Assembly (NCBI RefSeq): GCF_000430845.1
Contig: NZ_AUMU01000001.1
Coordinates: forward strand, 372,001-436,000
Length of the DNA: 64,000 bases
Reading direction: 5' to 3'
DNA from: Chryseobacterium gregarium DSM 19109
Lineage (GTDB): Bacteria > Bacteroidota > Bacteroidia > Flavobacteriales > Weeksellaceae
Shown: positions 34,203 through 43,391 of the stretch, in pieces
How positions within the stretch are numbered: the first letter of the stretch is position 1
How the letters are laid out: every line of letters starts with the position of its first letter
Notes under the pieces: generated by a model
Seen by the model: the letters and a program-made list of their open reading frames with translations, nothing else
The model's database searches: none
Told to the model about the DNA's origin: nothing
Program-made: the position numbers and the translations under genes

Positions 34203-34901
34203 TTATTTAGGATCTACGTAAACAGTAACTCCTAAAACGGTGACGTTATCTATATTCGGTACTGCTTTGTCAAGATGAAAAATGCTGAATTTTATATCCT
34301 TTTTATAAGGATTTTTTCTTACTTTATCAAATTCTCTCCCCAAAAGAAGTTCATTTGAACTGATGTAAACGGGGTTTTCTTTTTTGACTTCTTCAATAAT
34401 AGGAAAATGGGGATTTTTTATTTCAATTTTAGCAGGTTGTATTGTAATGTTTTCGGTTGGTTTGACAGTCATTTTAAATGCTGTAAACTCTGAAATTGAA
34501 GGTTGAACCGATTGTGATTCTTTTTGTAAATTAAAACTATTATTATTGACTTTTTGATTTTCAACAGCAATTTTCAGTTCCTTTTTTTCGACTAGCCTGT
34601 TGGGAATAGAAGATTCATTTTGTAAATCATTATTTACTTGATTTATCGTTTTTTCCAGTTTCTTTTTAGCAATATAATCTGTTTTTTTATAATCAAAACT
34701 GTTTTTATTATAAATAAAAATTCCTAAAGAAATCAGTAATAAAACTACAGCTGCATATTTCCACCATTGAAAGGGTATTGTAGGCACGATTTCAGGTGCT
34801 TCATCCAACTTTTGTTCAAGTTGATCCCAAAGTTCCGATGAAGGTTTTATTTCATGCTCTTCATAGTCAGACCTTAACCTATTTAATATATTGTTTTTCA
34901 T
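34203..34901 (-). CDS. Anti-sigma-factor-like single-pass membrane protein
   Basis: A 232-residue protein. A cytoplasmic N-terminal stretch of about 45 residues ends in PFQWWKYAAVVLLLISLGIF (residues about 43-62), one membrane helix. The rest is polar and periplasmic. The first 23 bp overlap the end of the ECF sigma gene, so the two are translationally coupled. This order and topology are typical of anti-sigma factors, though no ZAS (His-Cys-Cys) motif is seen, so it may be of a different class. Confidence 0.65.
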   Translation of the reverse strand: MKNNILNRLRSDYEEHEIKPSSELWDQLEQKLDEAPEIVPTIPFQWWKYAAVVLLLISLGIFIYNKNSFDYKKTDYIAKKKLEKTINQVNNDLQNESSIPNRLVEKKELKIAVENQKVNNNSFNLQKESQSVQPSISEFTAFKMTVKPTENITIQPAKIEIKNPHFPIIEEVKKENPVYISSNELLLGREFDKVRKNPYKKDIKFSIFHLDKAVPNIDNVTVLGVTVYVDPK

Positions 34902-35424
34902 CTTTCTTTTGTTTTAAAAAATCTGCGATCCATTTCTTAGATTTGCTCAGCTGGCTTTTACTGGTGCCTTCAGAAATATTGAGGGTTTGTGCAATTTCGT
35001 GGTGCTTTTTATCTTCAAAAACATAAAGATTAAAAATCAACCTGTATCCATCGGGCATCTTAGAAAAAATTTCATTTATATTAATTTCTTCTATTTCATC
35101 TTTCCATTCCTCTTCTGCATTTTCAATAGTATTGATTTCGATATCCGTATAAAGAATATTTTTATTTTTCCGGATAAAACTGATTGAATTATTGACCACA
35201 ATTTTCCTGAGCCAAAACTGAAAACTTTTCCATTCTCTGCATTCATCAATTTTTGAAAAACAGATAAAAAAAGAATTCATTAAGATGTCTTCTGCGTCAT
35301 GAAGATTATTAACATAAGAGTTTGCAATGGCGAGCATTTTTGCCGAAAACATATCGTAAAGAGCTTTCTGCCCCTTTCGGTCTCGTTTTTTTGCCAGTTT
35401 AAAATTCTCTTCTAAGTTATTCAT
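34879..35424 (-). CDS. ECF-type RNA polymerase sigma factor
   Basis: A 181-residue sigma-70 family factor. Region 2 spans about 20-90 (AIANSYVNNLHDAEDILMNS, FQFWLRKIVVN) and region 4 about 120-175 (FSKMPDGYRLIFNLYVFEDK, then QTLNISEGTSKSQLSKSKK). It binds core RNA polymerase and directs a small regulon. It is followed by a membrane anti-sigma-like gene and an outer-membrane barrel gene. An autoregulatory promoter is plausible but was not identified. Confidence 0.9.
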   Translation of the reverse strand: MNNLEENFKLAKKRDRKGQKALYDMFSAKMLAIANSYVNNLHDAEDILMNSFFICFSKIDECREWKSFQFWLRKIVVNNSISFIRKNKNILYTDIEINTIENAEEEWKDEIEEININEIFSKMPDGYRLIFNLYVFEDKKHHEIAQTLNISEGTSKSQLSKSKKWIADFLKQKKDEKQYIK

Positions 35425-35485
35425 TGATCAGTTTCTATTTACTAAGACGCCCTATTTTTTAAATGGTTGCTTCAAAAACAAAAAA

Positions 35486-35512
35486 AATTGCATTTTTTTT
35501 AAAAATGCAATT
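35486..35512 (-). terminator. Terminator of the nucleoside transporter gene
   Basis: AAATTGCATTTTT and AAAATGCAATTT form a long AT stem just beyond the stop codon at 35537. Confidence 0.7.
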
Positions 35513-35536
35513 TAATTAATTATAGATGATACAAAA

Positions 35537-36919
35537 TTAATGTTTTATCTGTGAAATTTCTTCAGGATTGTGTTTATGTCTGAACAGAACCGCAAACAAA
35601 ATGGCAAGAACTAAGGCATAAGCTGCAAAAGAAAGCCAGATATTATGCCAGTCTTTTACCATAACAACTGATGATAGTGTTCCATCCGGATTAACAACAG
35701 CGTTAAAACTTTTTTTCAGAATTTCTAAAAAAGTAGGATTGTCAGGAGTTGTCTCAAGATACGAAGACAAAGATGATGCGGTTGTAAATTTATGAGTGAA
35801 GAATTTATCAATTGCCCAACCGGCTGCATAGCTTCCGAAAACGGCTCCGAAACCATTGGTCATCATCATGAACAATCCCTGGGCTGAAGAACGGATTTTT
35901 TTGTCTGTAGTGGTTTCAACAAAAAGCGATCCTGAAATGTTAAAGAAATCGAACGCCATTCCGTAAACGATACATGAAAGAACGATTAAACTTAAGCCAT
36001 ACCCTTCGGGAATTCCATAGGCAAAGAATCCGAATCTTAAAACCCATGCAAACATCGATATCAGCATTACTTTTTTAATTCCATATCTCTTCAAAAAAAA
36101 TGGAATAGCCAATATAAATAATGTTTCGGATACCTGGGAGATCGACATGATGATCGTAGACCTCTGTACTACAAAAGAATCTGAATATTTCGGGAAATGC
36201 TCAAACTCACTAAGAAAAACATCTCCATAAGCATTGGTGAGTTGTAATGCCGCGCCCAGCAACATAGAGAACAGGAAAAACAATGCAGTTTTATAATCTT
36301 TAAACAACTTAAAGGCATTAAGTCCTAATTGTTCAGTCAATGGAGCATCTTTATCAATTAACTTCTGCGGTGGGCATTTTGGCAATGTCAGGGCATAGAT
36401 TCCTAAGAAAACAGCAACAGCTCCGGCAATATAGAATTGGCCTTCCGTAGCCTTATTTCCTGTAAGATTGGTAATCCACATCGCTACAATGAACCCTATA
36501 GTACCCCAAACACGGATCGGCGGAAAGTCTTTCACGACATCAAGATCACTGTTCTTAAGGATGGTGTATGAAATTGAATTGGCCAAAGCAATGGTCGGCA
36601 TATAAAAGCACATGGCCAAAAGCATGATATAAAAGAAGGAATCCGGGTCTGCAGAGTGAGGCAGGATAAAAAGCACGATTCCGTAAAGTATATGCAAAAC
36701 TGAAAAAATCCGTTCCGCATTGACCCAGCGGTCGGCGATGATTCCGGTGATGGTCGGCATAAAAATAGAGGCAATCCCCATTGTTCCGAACACAGCACCA
36801 AACTGAGCGCCATCCCAATGTTTTGTGCCGAACCAAAAGTTCGCTATTGTAATCAGCCATGCTCCCCAAACGAAGAACTGCAGAAAACTGAGAATGGTCA
36901 ATCGTAATTTTAAACTCAT
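35537..36919 (-). CDS. NupG-type nucleoside transporter (MFS, NHS family)
   Basis: A 460-residue membrane transporter with about 12 helices. The start KLRLTILSFLQFFVWGAWL is the NHS-family signature, and FPPIRVWGTIGFIVAMW and GYGLSLIVLSCIVYGMAFDF follow. It probably imports nucleosides with protons. It starts 17 bp after the DUF151 gene in the same operon, which suggests linked nucleic-acid breakdown and nucleoside uptake. Confidence 0.85.
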   Translation of the reverse strand: MSLKLRLTILSFLQFFVWGAWLITIANFWFGTKHWDGAQFGAVFGTMGIASIFMPTITGIIADRWVNAERIFSVLHILYGIVLFILPHSADPDSFFYIMLLAMCFYMPTIALANSISYTILKNSDLDVVKDFPPIRVWGTIGFIVAMWITNLTGNKATEGQFYIAGAVAVFLGIYALTLPKCPPQKLIDKDAPLTEQLGLNAFKLFKDYKTALFFLFSMLLGAALQLTNAYGDVFLSEFEHFPKYSDSFVVQRSTIIMSISQVSETLFILAIPFFLKRYGIKKVMLISMFAWVLRFGFFAYGIPEGYGLSLIVLSCIVYGMAFDFFNISGSLFVETTTDKKIRSSAQGLFMMMTNGFGAVFGSYAAGWAIDKFFTHKFTTASSLSSYLETTPDNPTFLEILKKSFNAVVNPDGTLSSVVMVKDWHNIWLSFAAYALVLAILFAVLFRHKHNPEEISQIKH

Positions 36920-36936
36920 GGTGTATCTATAATATC

Positions 36937-37536
36937 TTAATCGATTTTCTTTTTTCTCCTTTTGATTTCTTCCTGAATCTCCAGAGCGGTATCAAAATCT
37001 TCTTCTTTTACGGCTTCTTCCAGTAATTTCTGAAGTTCCTCCATAGAAACAGATTTCAAGCTGTCTTCACTCTGAACCGTTTCGGAAAACGGCTGTTCTT
37101 CTTTAGAAGTATCTTCCAGTTCCAGAAGAATGCCGGCTTCGTTCAGTACCTGTTGGGTGGTAAAGATCGGAGCATCAAATCTTACAGCCATAGCCACCGC
37201 ATCAGAAGTCCTGGCATCAAGAATAAGCTCTTCTTCGTTACTTTTATTTTTAAAATTAATATTTGAAAAAAAGACTCCGTCTACAATCTGATAAATGATG
37301 ACAGATACCAGTTCATAATTGACAGAAGCGATAAATTTTGTAAATAAATCGTGGGTAAGGGGGCGGGGCGGATGAATGTCTTTCTCCAGACCGAGGGAAA
37401 TGGATTGCGCCTCGAAATTCCCTATAACAACAGGTAATTTTATATGTGTTTCTTCATGTTCCAATAACAATGCGTACGCCCCGGATTGAGTCTGGCTGTA
37501 CGATATTCCGCGAATAATTAGCTGTTTATAATCCAT
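36937..37536 (-). CDS. DUF151 bifunctional nuclease with C-terminal UVR motif
   Basis: A 199-residue protein. Residues 1-135 are DUF151 (KLPVVIGNFEAQSISLGLE, LDARTSDAVAMAVRFDAPIF), a family described as having DNase/RNase activity. Residues about 155-195 form a UvrB/UvrC-type helical hairpin (MEELQKLLEEAVKEEDFDTA). The TAnnTTTG-like promoter was not clear. It precedes a NupG-like transporter with a 17-bp gap. Confidence 0.82.
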   Translation of the reverse strand: MDYKQLIIRGISYSQTQSGAYALLLEHEETHIKLPVVIGNFEAQSISLGLEKDIHPPRPLTHDLFTKFIASVNYELVSVIIYQIVDGVFFSNINFKNKSNEEELILDARTSDAVAMAVRFDAPIFTTQQVLNEAGILLELEDTSKEEQPFSETVQSEDSLKSVSMEELQKLLEEAVKEEDFDTALEIQEEIKRRKKKID

Positions 37537-37590
37537 GGCTACAAATATAGATTAATTTTTCAAAATTTTTTTTACTTTTCAGACAAAAAT

Positions 37591-37611
37591 AAAAGCCCGG
37601 AGAGGGCTTTT
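37591..37611. terminator. Terminator between DUF151 and etfA
   Basis: AAAAGCCC and GGGCTTTT form an 8-bp stem, upstream of the DUF151 start and after the etfA stop. Confidence 0.75.
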
Positions 37612-37683
37612 ATATATGAATTTGCTTCGTTATAATTTTAAATATCATTATTGATCTGCAAGGCAAAACCCAATAATGGTATT

Positions 37684-38631
37684 TTATCCTCTTAGTGCCT
37701 TAATCTTCTCCGTTAAAGCAGGAACAATCTGGAAAGCATCCCCTACAACACCGTAATCTGCCGATTTATAGAACGGAGATTCAGGATCACTGTTGATTAC
37801 GACGATTGTTTTGGAAGAGTTAACGCCTGCCAAGTGCTGAATGGCTCCTGAAATTCCTACTGCGATATACAGATTCGGTGCAATTGCTTTACCGGTCTGT
37901 CCCACGTGTTCTGTATGAGGCCTCCATCCGATATCCGAAACCGGTTTTGAACAGGCAGTAGCCGCTCCCAGGACCTCTGCTAAATCTTCAATCATTCCCC
38001 AGTTTTCAGGACCTTTCAATCCTCTTCCTGCAGATACTACAATTTCTGCTTCCTTAAGGTCTAATTTCCCTGAACTCTGCTCATGAGAAAGTACTTTTGT
38101 ATCCTCATTGGAAACAGATAATTCCTTTACTTCTTCAGAACCTGAAACTGCATTTTCCTTAACCCCGAAAGCATTCTGGGAAACCGTAATGATCACCCCG
38201 GTCCCTTCTGCTTTGGCATGCATAAATCCTTTTCCTGAAAATGCCCTTCTCTTCACCTGAAGCGGAGAAACGCTTTCCGGAGCCTCCAGAACGTTGGTAA
38301 TTAAAGAATACCCATTCATTATTGCCAACATCGGAGCAACGGAAGAGGCATCCGTAGTATGAGGGAAAACAATAATATTCCCGTCAGCCACTTCTTTTAC
38401 AGCCTGTGCATAAGCTTTTGCTGAGAAATTTTTAAGACCTTCATCTTTGATATTGATTACGTTTGATGCTCCATATCTGTACAACAGATCTGAAGAATCC
38501 GTAGGGTTTACAGAAATCGCGGTAACGGTTTCTCCAGCCTGGTCTGCTACAGCTTTAGCATAGGAAACCGCTTCAAAAGCTGCCTTTTTGTAAACTCCGT
38601 TTATATTTTCTGCGTATACGAATACTGCCAT
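37684..38631 (-). CDS. etfA: Electron transfer flavoprotein alpha subunit
   Basis: A 315-residue subunit that carries the FAD of the ETF heterodimer; it passes electrons from acyl-CoA dehydrogenases to the quinone pool. The FAD motif is VSAGRGLKGPENWGMIEDL, followed by SRPVSDIGW-like residues and HVGQTGKAIAPNLYIAVGIS. It follows etfB by 98 bp, and both read on the minus strand. Confidence 0.95.
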   Translation of the reverse strand: MAVFVYAENINGVYKKAAFEAVSYAKAVADQAGETVTAISVNPTDSSDLLYRYGASNVINIKDEGLKNFSAKAYAQAVKEVADGNIIVFPHTTDASSVAPMLAIMNGYSLITNVLEAPESVSPLQVKRRAFSGKGFMHAKAEGTGVIITVSQNAFGVKENAVSGSEEVKELSVSNEDTKVLSHEQSSGKLDLKEAEIVVSAGRGLKGPENWGMIEDLAEVLGAATACSKPVSDIGWRPHTEHVGQTGKAIAPNLYIAVGISGAIQHLAGVNSSKTIVVINSDPESPFYKSADYGVVGDAFQIVPALTEKIKALRG

Positions 38632-38729
38632 TTTAAATTAATTTAAAGATTAAAAAATTTAATAATTGGAAAGATTGGATTCAAAAGCAGGAATTAAACT
38701 TCCCTTTTATGACTTCCAGCTTCCAACTT

Positions 38730-39476
38730 TTAGATCACTTTAGCTTCTTCGTGAAGCAATCTTACCAATTCGTCAAGATTATCAGGAGAAACCATTTTCA
38801 CAGCTCCTCTCGGCGGAACACTGTCGTAAGAAACGCCTTGGACTTTCACTTCAGAAGAAGTTGCCTCCACTACCTGCAAAGGTTTTGTTCTTGCAGACAT
38901 AATGCCCCTCATATTCGGGATGATAAGATCCTTTTCATCCACCAATCCTTTCTGACCTGCAATAACAGCCGGTAATTTTACGGAGATCGTTTCTTTTCCG
39001 CCTTCAATTTCTCTTACGGCTGTCGCCTCACTTCCGTTTACATCAAGGCCTATAGATGCATTGACGAAAGGCTGGTTCAATAATTGGGCAACCATTCCCG
39101 GAACAGAACCTCCGTTATAATCGATAGATTCTTTACCGCAAAGGATCAGATCATATCCACCATTCTGAGCAACTGCCGCAATTTCTTTTGCCGTAGAATA
39201 GCTGTCTTTCGGATCAAGATTTACTCTTATCGCATCATTGGCTCCGATGGCCAGTGCTTTTCTGATAACAGGTTCTGTAACAGCATCACCTACATTGATT
39301 ACGGTTACCGTAGCGCCCTGAGACTCCTGAAGCTTAATCGCTTTGGTAAGTGCAAATTCATCTAACGGGTTAATGACCCACTGAATCCCGTTTTTTTCAA
39401 AAGCAGATTTGTCTGCTGTAAAGTTAATTTTAGAAGTAGTATCCGGAACACTACTTATACAAACTAATATTTTCAT
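38730..39476 (-). CDS. etfB: Electron transfer flavoprotein beta subunit
   Basis: A 248-residue subunit with the start MKILVCISSVPDTTSKINF and INPLDEFALTKAIKL. The AMP/NAD-binding region contains ALAIGANDAIRVN and GKESIDYNGGSVPGMVAQLL. It pairs with etfA downstream. An 18-bp perfect palindrome lies about 145 bp upstream of the start and may control both genes. Confidence 0.95.
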   Translation of the reverse strand: MKILVCISSVPDTTSKINFTADKSAFEKNGIQWVINPLDEFALTKAIKLQESQGATVTVINVGDAVTEPVIRKALAIGANDAIRVNLDPKDSYSTAKEIAAVAQNGGYDLILCGKESIDYNGGSVPGMVAQLLNQPFVNASIGLDVNGSEATAVREIEGGKETISVKLPAVIAGQKGLVDEKDLIIPNMRGIMSARTKPLQVVEATSSEVKVQGVSYDSVPPRGAVKMVSPDNLDELVRLLHEEAKVI

Positions 39477-39617
39477 ATATGTTGTTTTAAATTTTTCGTT
39501 GTCCTATATAACCTTTCGGTTTCAAGTGTACTGTTTTATTGTTTTCCTGACTATAAACCGCTGTATTTTACACCAGGATTTTATCTGAATTTATCTTGCT
39601 AATATAAATAAAAAATA

Positions 39618-39635
39618 TATTATGCATGCATAATA
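39618..39635. promoter_or_regulatory. Perfect 18-bp palindrome upstream of etfB
   Basis: TATTATGCATGCATAATA reads identically on both strands. Its length and symmetry fit an operator for a dimeric TetR- or GntR-type regulator. It lies in the 194-bp spacer between etfB and the end of the SDR gene, about 145 bp before the etfB ATG. No matching site was seen before thiolase. Confidence 0.55.
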
Positions 39636-39670
39636 CTTATGAATTTATTATTCAGCGCATTAGATGTTTT

Positions 39671-40378
39671 TCAGTTAGCAGGCTTAGTTGCCCTGAATTC
39701 AATCTTGCTTGGTAAAACCCTCGGATTCATTTTTAAAATATCCAGGACCAGGTTCCCCATATCTTCCGGCTGGATTTTCCAGGCATCTTTTTCTGACGGA
39801 GTATTCCCATTAAAATGAGTAGCTACGGATCCCGGCATAATAACCGTTGATTTGATATTATATTTTCTTAAATCGATCATGGCAGCCTGGGTAAAACCAA
39901 CCACACCAAATTTCGAAGCATTGTATCCTGATCCGTTTTCAAAGAAATTTGCGCCTGCCAGACTGGCAATGGTGATGTAATATCCTTCCGTTTTTTTCAG
40001 TTCTTCCACAGAAGCTTTTAATGTATAAAAAACACCTGTGAGATTGGTTTCGATCATATCATTCCATTCTTCTGCCGTCAGCTGATCTACCGGTTTGAAA
40101 ACGCCCAGTCCGGCATTGGCAATGACAAAATCCAGCGGCCCAAATTTTTCTTTAATCTGCTGCACAGCTTCCTCTTCACTTTCAAGGCTTCTTACATCGG
40201 AAACAATTCCCAGAACATTTTCAGAATATTGCTTCAATTCCTGCTCTGCTTTTTCCACCTCCTCTTTTTTTCTTCCTGAAAATGCCACCGAAGCCCCATT
40301 TTCAAGCAAGATCTTTGCAATTCCGAAACCAATACCCTTAGTTCCTCCGGTGATATAAGCTACTTTATTTTCTAACAT
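39671..40378 (-). CDS. Short-chain dehydrogenase/reductase
   Basis: A 235-residue classical SDR. The cofactor loop TGGTKGIGFGIAK (9-21), NAG (NAGLGVF), catalytic Ser in SLAGANFF and YNASK are all present, ending in the Bacteroidetes-typical RVLPSKIEFRATKPAN. NAD(P)-dependent oxidoreductase of unknown substrate. Not obviously coupled to the ETF genes. Confidence 0.9.
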   Translation of the reverse strand: MLENKVAYITGGTKGIGFGIAKILLENGASVAFSGRKKEEVEKAEQELKQYSENVLGIVSDVRSLESEEEAVQQIKEKFGPLDFVIANAGLGVFKPVDQLTAEEWNDMIETNLTGVFYTLKASVEELKKTEGYYITIASLAGANFFENGSGYNASKFGVVGFTQAAMIDLRKYNIKSTVIMPGSVATHFNGNTPSEKDAWKIQPEDMGNLVLDILKMNPRVLPSKIEFRATKPAN

Positions 40379-40411
40379 ATTTTTTTGGGATTTTAGTTCT
40401 TAAAAATAAGA

Positions 40412-40435
40412 AAAACGCTCCAATCGGAGCGTTTT
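40412..40435. terminator. Terminator between SDR and T9SS cargo genes
   Basis: AAAACGCTCC and GGAGCGTTTT with loop AATC. Confidence 0.85.
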
Positions 40436-40458
40436 ATAAAGATAATATTTATCAGTAA

Positions 40459-41334
40459 TTATTCTTTAATAATTTTTTGAATATAAACTTTGCCGTCGCT
40501 TGCTTTTACTCTCAAGATATAATTTCCTGTTGTATAAGCTGACATATTTACTTCATTAACATTTTTGTTATTAGAGATTGAAGTAACTACCCTACCGTTC
40601 ATGTCATGAATTTCGATAGATTCAGATTTCAGATTATTGGCAAACTTGAACTTAAGAACGTCTTTAACAGGATTTGGATAAATCTGCAAATCTCTTGAAT
40701 TGATCACTTCAGTTGTTCCTAAAGTAGCATTTTGTCCTGTAACAGTCATTACCCATCTGGCCGTTGCAAATGCAGCCAGTCCGCCTGTACCGGTTGCTGT
40801 AGGAGTCAGGATATTACAAGTTTCAGAAGAAAGATATGACGGGCCCGTTTGTGCACCAGGGTTTGTTCCCATATAAAAAGACTGTGGCGGTTCTACATCA
40901 CCGTCGTGATAAACTTCCAAAACAAATGTAGAGCCTGCTGGCACACTTGCAGTCAAAGATGTACCGGTATTTACTATTGTTCCCGGACTATCAGTTGTAA
41001 GAGCAACGTTTGCGGTACCTAAAAGAGTAGCCGTTCCTGTTGGAAATGTCCCTCCCGTCCAGTTGTAAACATTTACTTCAACCGGAAATGATGAATTAGC
41101 CGTTTGAACGCCAAATGCAACATTGGTAATGTTATAAGTATAATTAATTCCGTAATCTGACAATTTGAAAACTCTGATATAAGAGTTATCTGCGGTATAA
41201 CCGTTTGCCTGACTGCCACAAGCTACTGAACCTGTGGGACTAACTGTAGTAGGTGTAGAACTTTGCGTAATCACCTGTGCAAAAGTAGTTCCTGCAAATA
41301 CCAATGCAGCTAAAGATGTAAAAATTTTTCGCAT
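40459..41334 (-). CDS. T9SS-secreted protein of unknown function
   Basis: A 291-residue exported protein with signal peptide MRKIFTSLAALVFAGTTFAQ. The middle part (residues about 40-200) is Thr/Ser/Gly-rich and beta-structured, like an adhesive or carbohydrate-binding domain that I cannot name. The C-terminal 75 residues, from IYPNPVKDVLKFKF to ILRVKASDGKVYIQK, are a T9SS type A sorting signal. It stands alone, with terminators on both sides. Confidence 0.8.
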   Translation of the reverse strand: MRKIFTSLAALVFAGTTFAQVITQSSTPTTVSPTGSVACGSQANGYTADNSYIRVFKLSDYGINYTYNITNVAFGVQTANSSFPVEVNVYNWTGGTFPTGTATLLGTANVALTTDSPGTIVNTGTSLTASVPAGSTFVLEVYHDGDVEPPQSFYMGTNPGAQTGPSYLSSETCNILTPTATGTGGLAAFATARWVMTVTGQNATLGTTEVINSRDLQIYPNPVKDVLKFKFANNLKSESIEIHDMNGRVVTSISNNKNVNEVNMSAYTTGNYILRVKASDGKVYIQKIIKE

Positions 41335-41424
41335 AATAATTTTTTTTTGTTATGTTGTAAAGATATTTTTTTTTTATGATGTAGAAAAGTTTTTTAACAA
41401 AAAAATTGTCATTTGTATTAAAGA

Positions 41425-42810
41425 CTATTTATTTTTCGCATAATTATCAAAAAATAACGGAATACTTTCAATCCCTTTATAGAAATTGAATAATCCGTAA
41501 TGTTCATTCGGAGAGTGGATGGCGTCAGAGTCCAGCCCAAATCCCATTAAAACAGATTTAGCATTCAACACCTGTTCGAACATGGCAGTAATCGGGATGC
41601 TTCCACCGCCCCTGTACGGAAGAACCTCTTTTCCGAAAGCCATTTCCATCGCCTGTTTCGCTGCTGCAAATTCTTTGGTATCAGTGGGTAATACATATGG
41701 CATTCCTCCATGGTGCGGCGTTACCTTCACTTTTACATTGTCCGGAGCGAGTTTCTTAAAATAGGCGGTGAATTTTTCTGTAATCTCTTCTGGAGTCTGA
41801 TAAGGAACCAAACGCATAGAAATTTTGGCAGAAGCCTTAGAAGGAATAACTGTTTTTGCACCTTCTCCTGTGTAACCGCCCCAAATTCCGTTACAGTCTA
41901 GTGTTGGGCGAATAGATGTTCTTTCAAGCGTTGTGTAGCCTTTTTCTCCTTCAACTCCACTTAATCCGATAGATTTTTTGAACTCTTCAGGATTGTCTTT
42001 CAATTTATTCATGTCCGCTCTGTCGGCATCAGAAACTGCTTCTACATTATCATAGAATCCATCGATTGTGATATGACCGTCTTCATCGATTAATTTAGCA
42101 ATCATTCTTGAAAGCACATGAATAGGGTTCGGAACTGCTCCACCATAAAGTCCGGAATGTAAATCTCTGTTTGGACCTTCAATTTCAACTTCTACATAGC
42201 TCAACCCTCTCAAACCTGTTGTAACAGTCGGTTGTTCGTTGCTATAAATGTGAGTATCAGAAATTAAAATACAGTCGCAAGATAATTTCTCTTTATTTTC
42301 ATTAACAAAATCGCCTAAGCTTACTGAGCCTACTTCCTCTTCCCCTTCTAAAATAAATTTGACATTACAAGGGAGCGCATCGGTTTTCATCATGGCTTCG
42401 AAAGCTTTCAGATGCATGAAAAACTGGCCTTTATCATCTGCTGAACCTCTTGCGAAGATTGCTCCGTCAGGGTGAAGATCGGTTTTTTCAATATAAGGTT
42501 CAAAAGGAGGTTTGGTCCATAATTCCAGCGGGTCTGCGGGCTGAACATCATAATGTCCGTATACCAAGACCGTCGGCAGGCTTTTATCTAAAATTTTATC
42601 CCCATACACAATAGGATATCCCTTGGTCTGACAGACTTCTACATTATCGGCACCGGCATTTTTAAGGTATCCTGCTACAACATCTGCACATTTTAAAACG
42701 TCATTCTTATAGGCAGGATCTGCAGAAATAGAAGGGATTCTCAATAATTCAAATAATTCATCAACAAAACGCTGTTTGTTTTCATTGATGTAATTTAAGG
42801 TCTCTTGCAT
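41425..42810 (-). CDS. M20-family dipeptidase
   Basis: A 461-residue zinc peptidase. First metal ligands GHYDVQPADP, then ARGSADDKGQ with the bridging Asp, and the general base in LEGEEEVGS. The dimerisation (lid) domain lies near residues 205-350 and HGGMPYVLPTDTKE follows. It hydrolyses dipeptides in the cytoplasm. Fully in line with the CNDP/PepV-type branch. Confidence 0.9.
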   Translation of the reverse strand: MQETLNYINENKQRFVDELFELLRIPSISADPAYKNDVLKCADVVAGYLKNAGADNVEVCQTKGYPIVYGDKILDKSLPTVLVYGHYDVQPADPLELWTKPPFEPYIEKTDLHPDGAIFARGSADDKGQFFMHLKAFEAMMKTDALPCNVKFILEGEEEVGSVSLGDFVNENKEKLSCDCILISDTHIYSNEQPTVTTGLRGLSYVEVEIEGPNRDLHSGLYGGAVPNPIHVLSRMIAKLIDEDGHITIDGFYDNVEAVSDADRADMNKLKDNPEEFKKSIGLSGVEGEKGYTTLERTSIRPTLDCNGIWGGYTGEGAKTVIPSKASAKISMRLVPYQTPEEITEKFTAYFKKLAPDNVKVKVTPHHGGMPYVLPTDTKEFAAAKQAMEMAFGKEVLPYRGGGSIPITAMFEQVLNAKSVLMGFGLDSDAIHSPNEHYGLFNFYKGIESIPLFFDNYAKNK

Positions 42811-42923
42811 TCTAAAATTTTATTTTGTTAAAAGTAAAAAAAATACCTTGCGGGAACAAACAAAAAATAGAATTTTCCGAATTATATTTATCCTTAGGGA
42901 AAAGGCAGTGGCTATCAAAAAAA

Positions 42924-42947
42924 ATATCCTGCATTTCTGCAGGATAT
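42924..42947 (-). terminator. Terminator of the lipoprotein gene
   Basis: ATATCCTGCA and TGCAGGATAT with loop TTTC and a T run on the minus strand. Confidence 0.85.
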
Positions 42948-42965
42948 CCTTTGTATTTTAAATAA

Positions 42966-43268
42966 TTAGTGTTCAGCTTTCGGAGTCTGCGACCCTTCCG
43001 GTATAGGAGTAGCATCAGAATGTCTTCCGTCTTCTGCTTTATGCTCTACAGCCCCCGCAGTATCTGTTTTTACAGGCGTTTCATGCCCGTCATGTGCATC
43101 ACCCCTGTATTCAGAAAGATTATCCTGCTCGCCGCTGGTCTGCTCATCGTCAGAATACCGGTCTGCTCCTTCTTCCAGCTTAATAATGTTTTTATTTCCG
43201 CCAGCCTGGATTTTTTTACAGCTTACCACAACAGCAGCAATGGCTAAACATATAACTAATTTTTTCAT
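42966..43268 (-). CDS. Small lipoprotein, acidic and His-rich
   Basis: A 100-residue putative lipoprotein: signal MKKLVICLAIAAVVVSC has a lipobox ending in Cys17. The mature part is highly hydrophilic (Asp, Glu, Gly, His) with repeated DGHETP/DGRHSD. No domain is recognised. Probably anchored in the inner or outer membrane. It is a single-gene unit. Confidence 0.65.
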   Translation of the reverse strand: MKKLVICLAIAAVVVSCKKIQAGGNKNIIKLEEGADRYSDDEQTSGEQDNLSEYRGDAHDGHETPVKTDTAGAVEHKAEDGRHSDATPIPEGSQTPKAEH

Positions 43269-43391
43269 ATGTAAAATTTATTTTTTAAAGGTCTATGGAA
43301 TCGCATTATTTTAGTTTTTAACACCAGGCGATTTCATGTTTCATTTTTGATTGCCCAAAATTAAGAAATAATGCATTTTACGGCAACATTT

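Noticed and set aside
42812..43015. Minus-strand 67-residue ORF upstream of the dipeptidase
   Set aside because: It covers the terminator at 42924-42947 and overlaps the lipoprotein gene in another frame.
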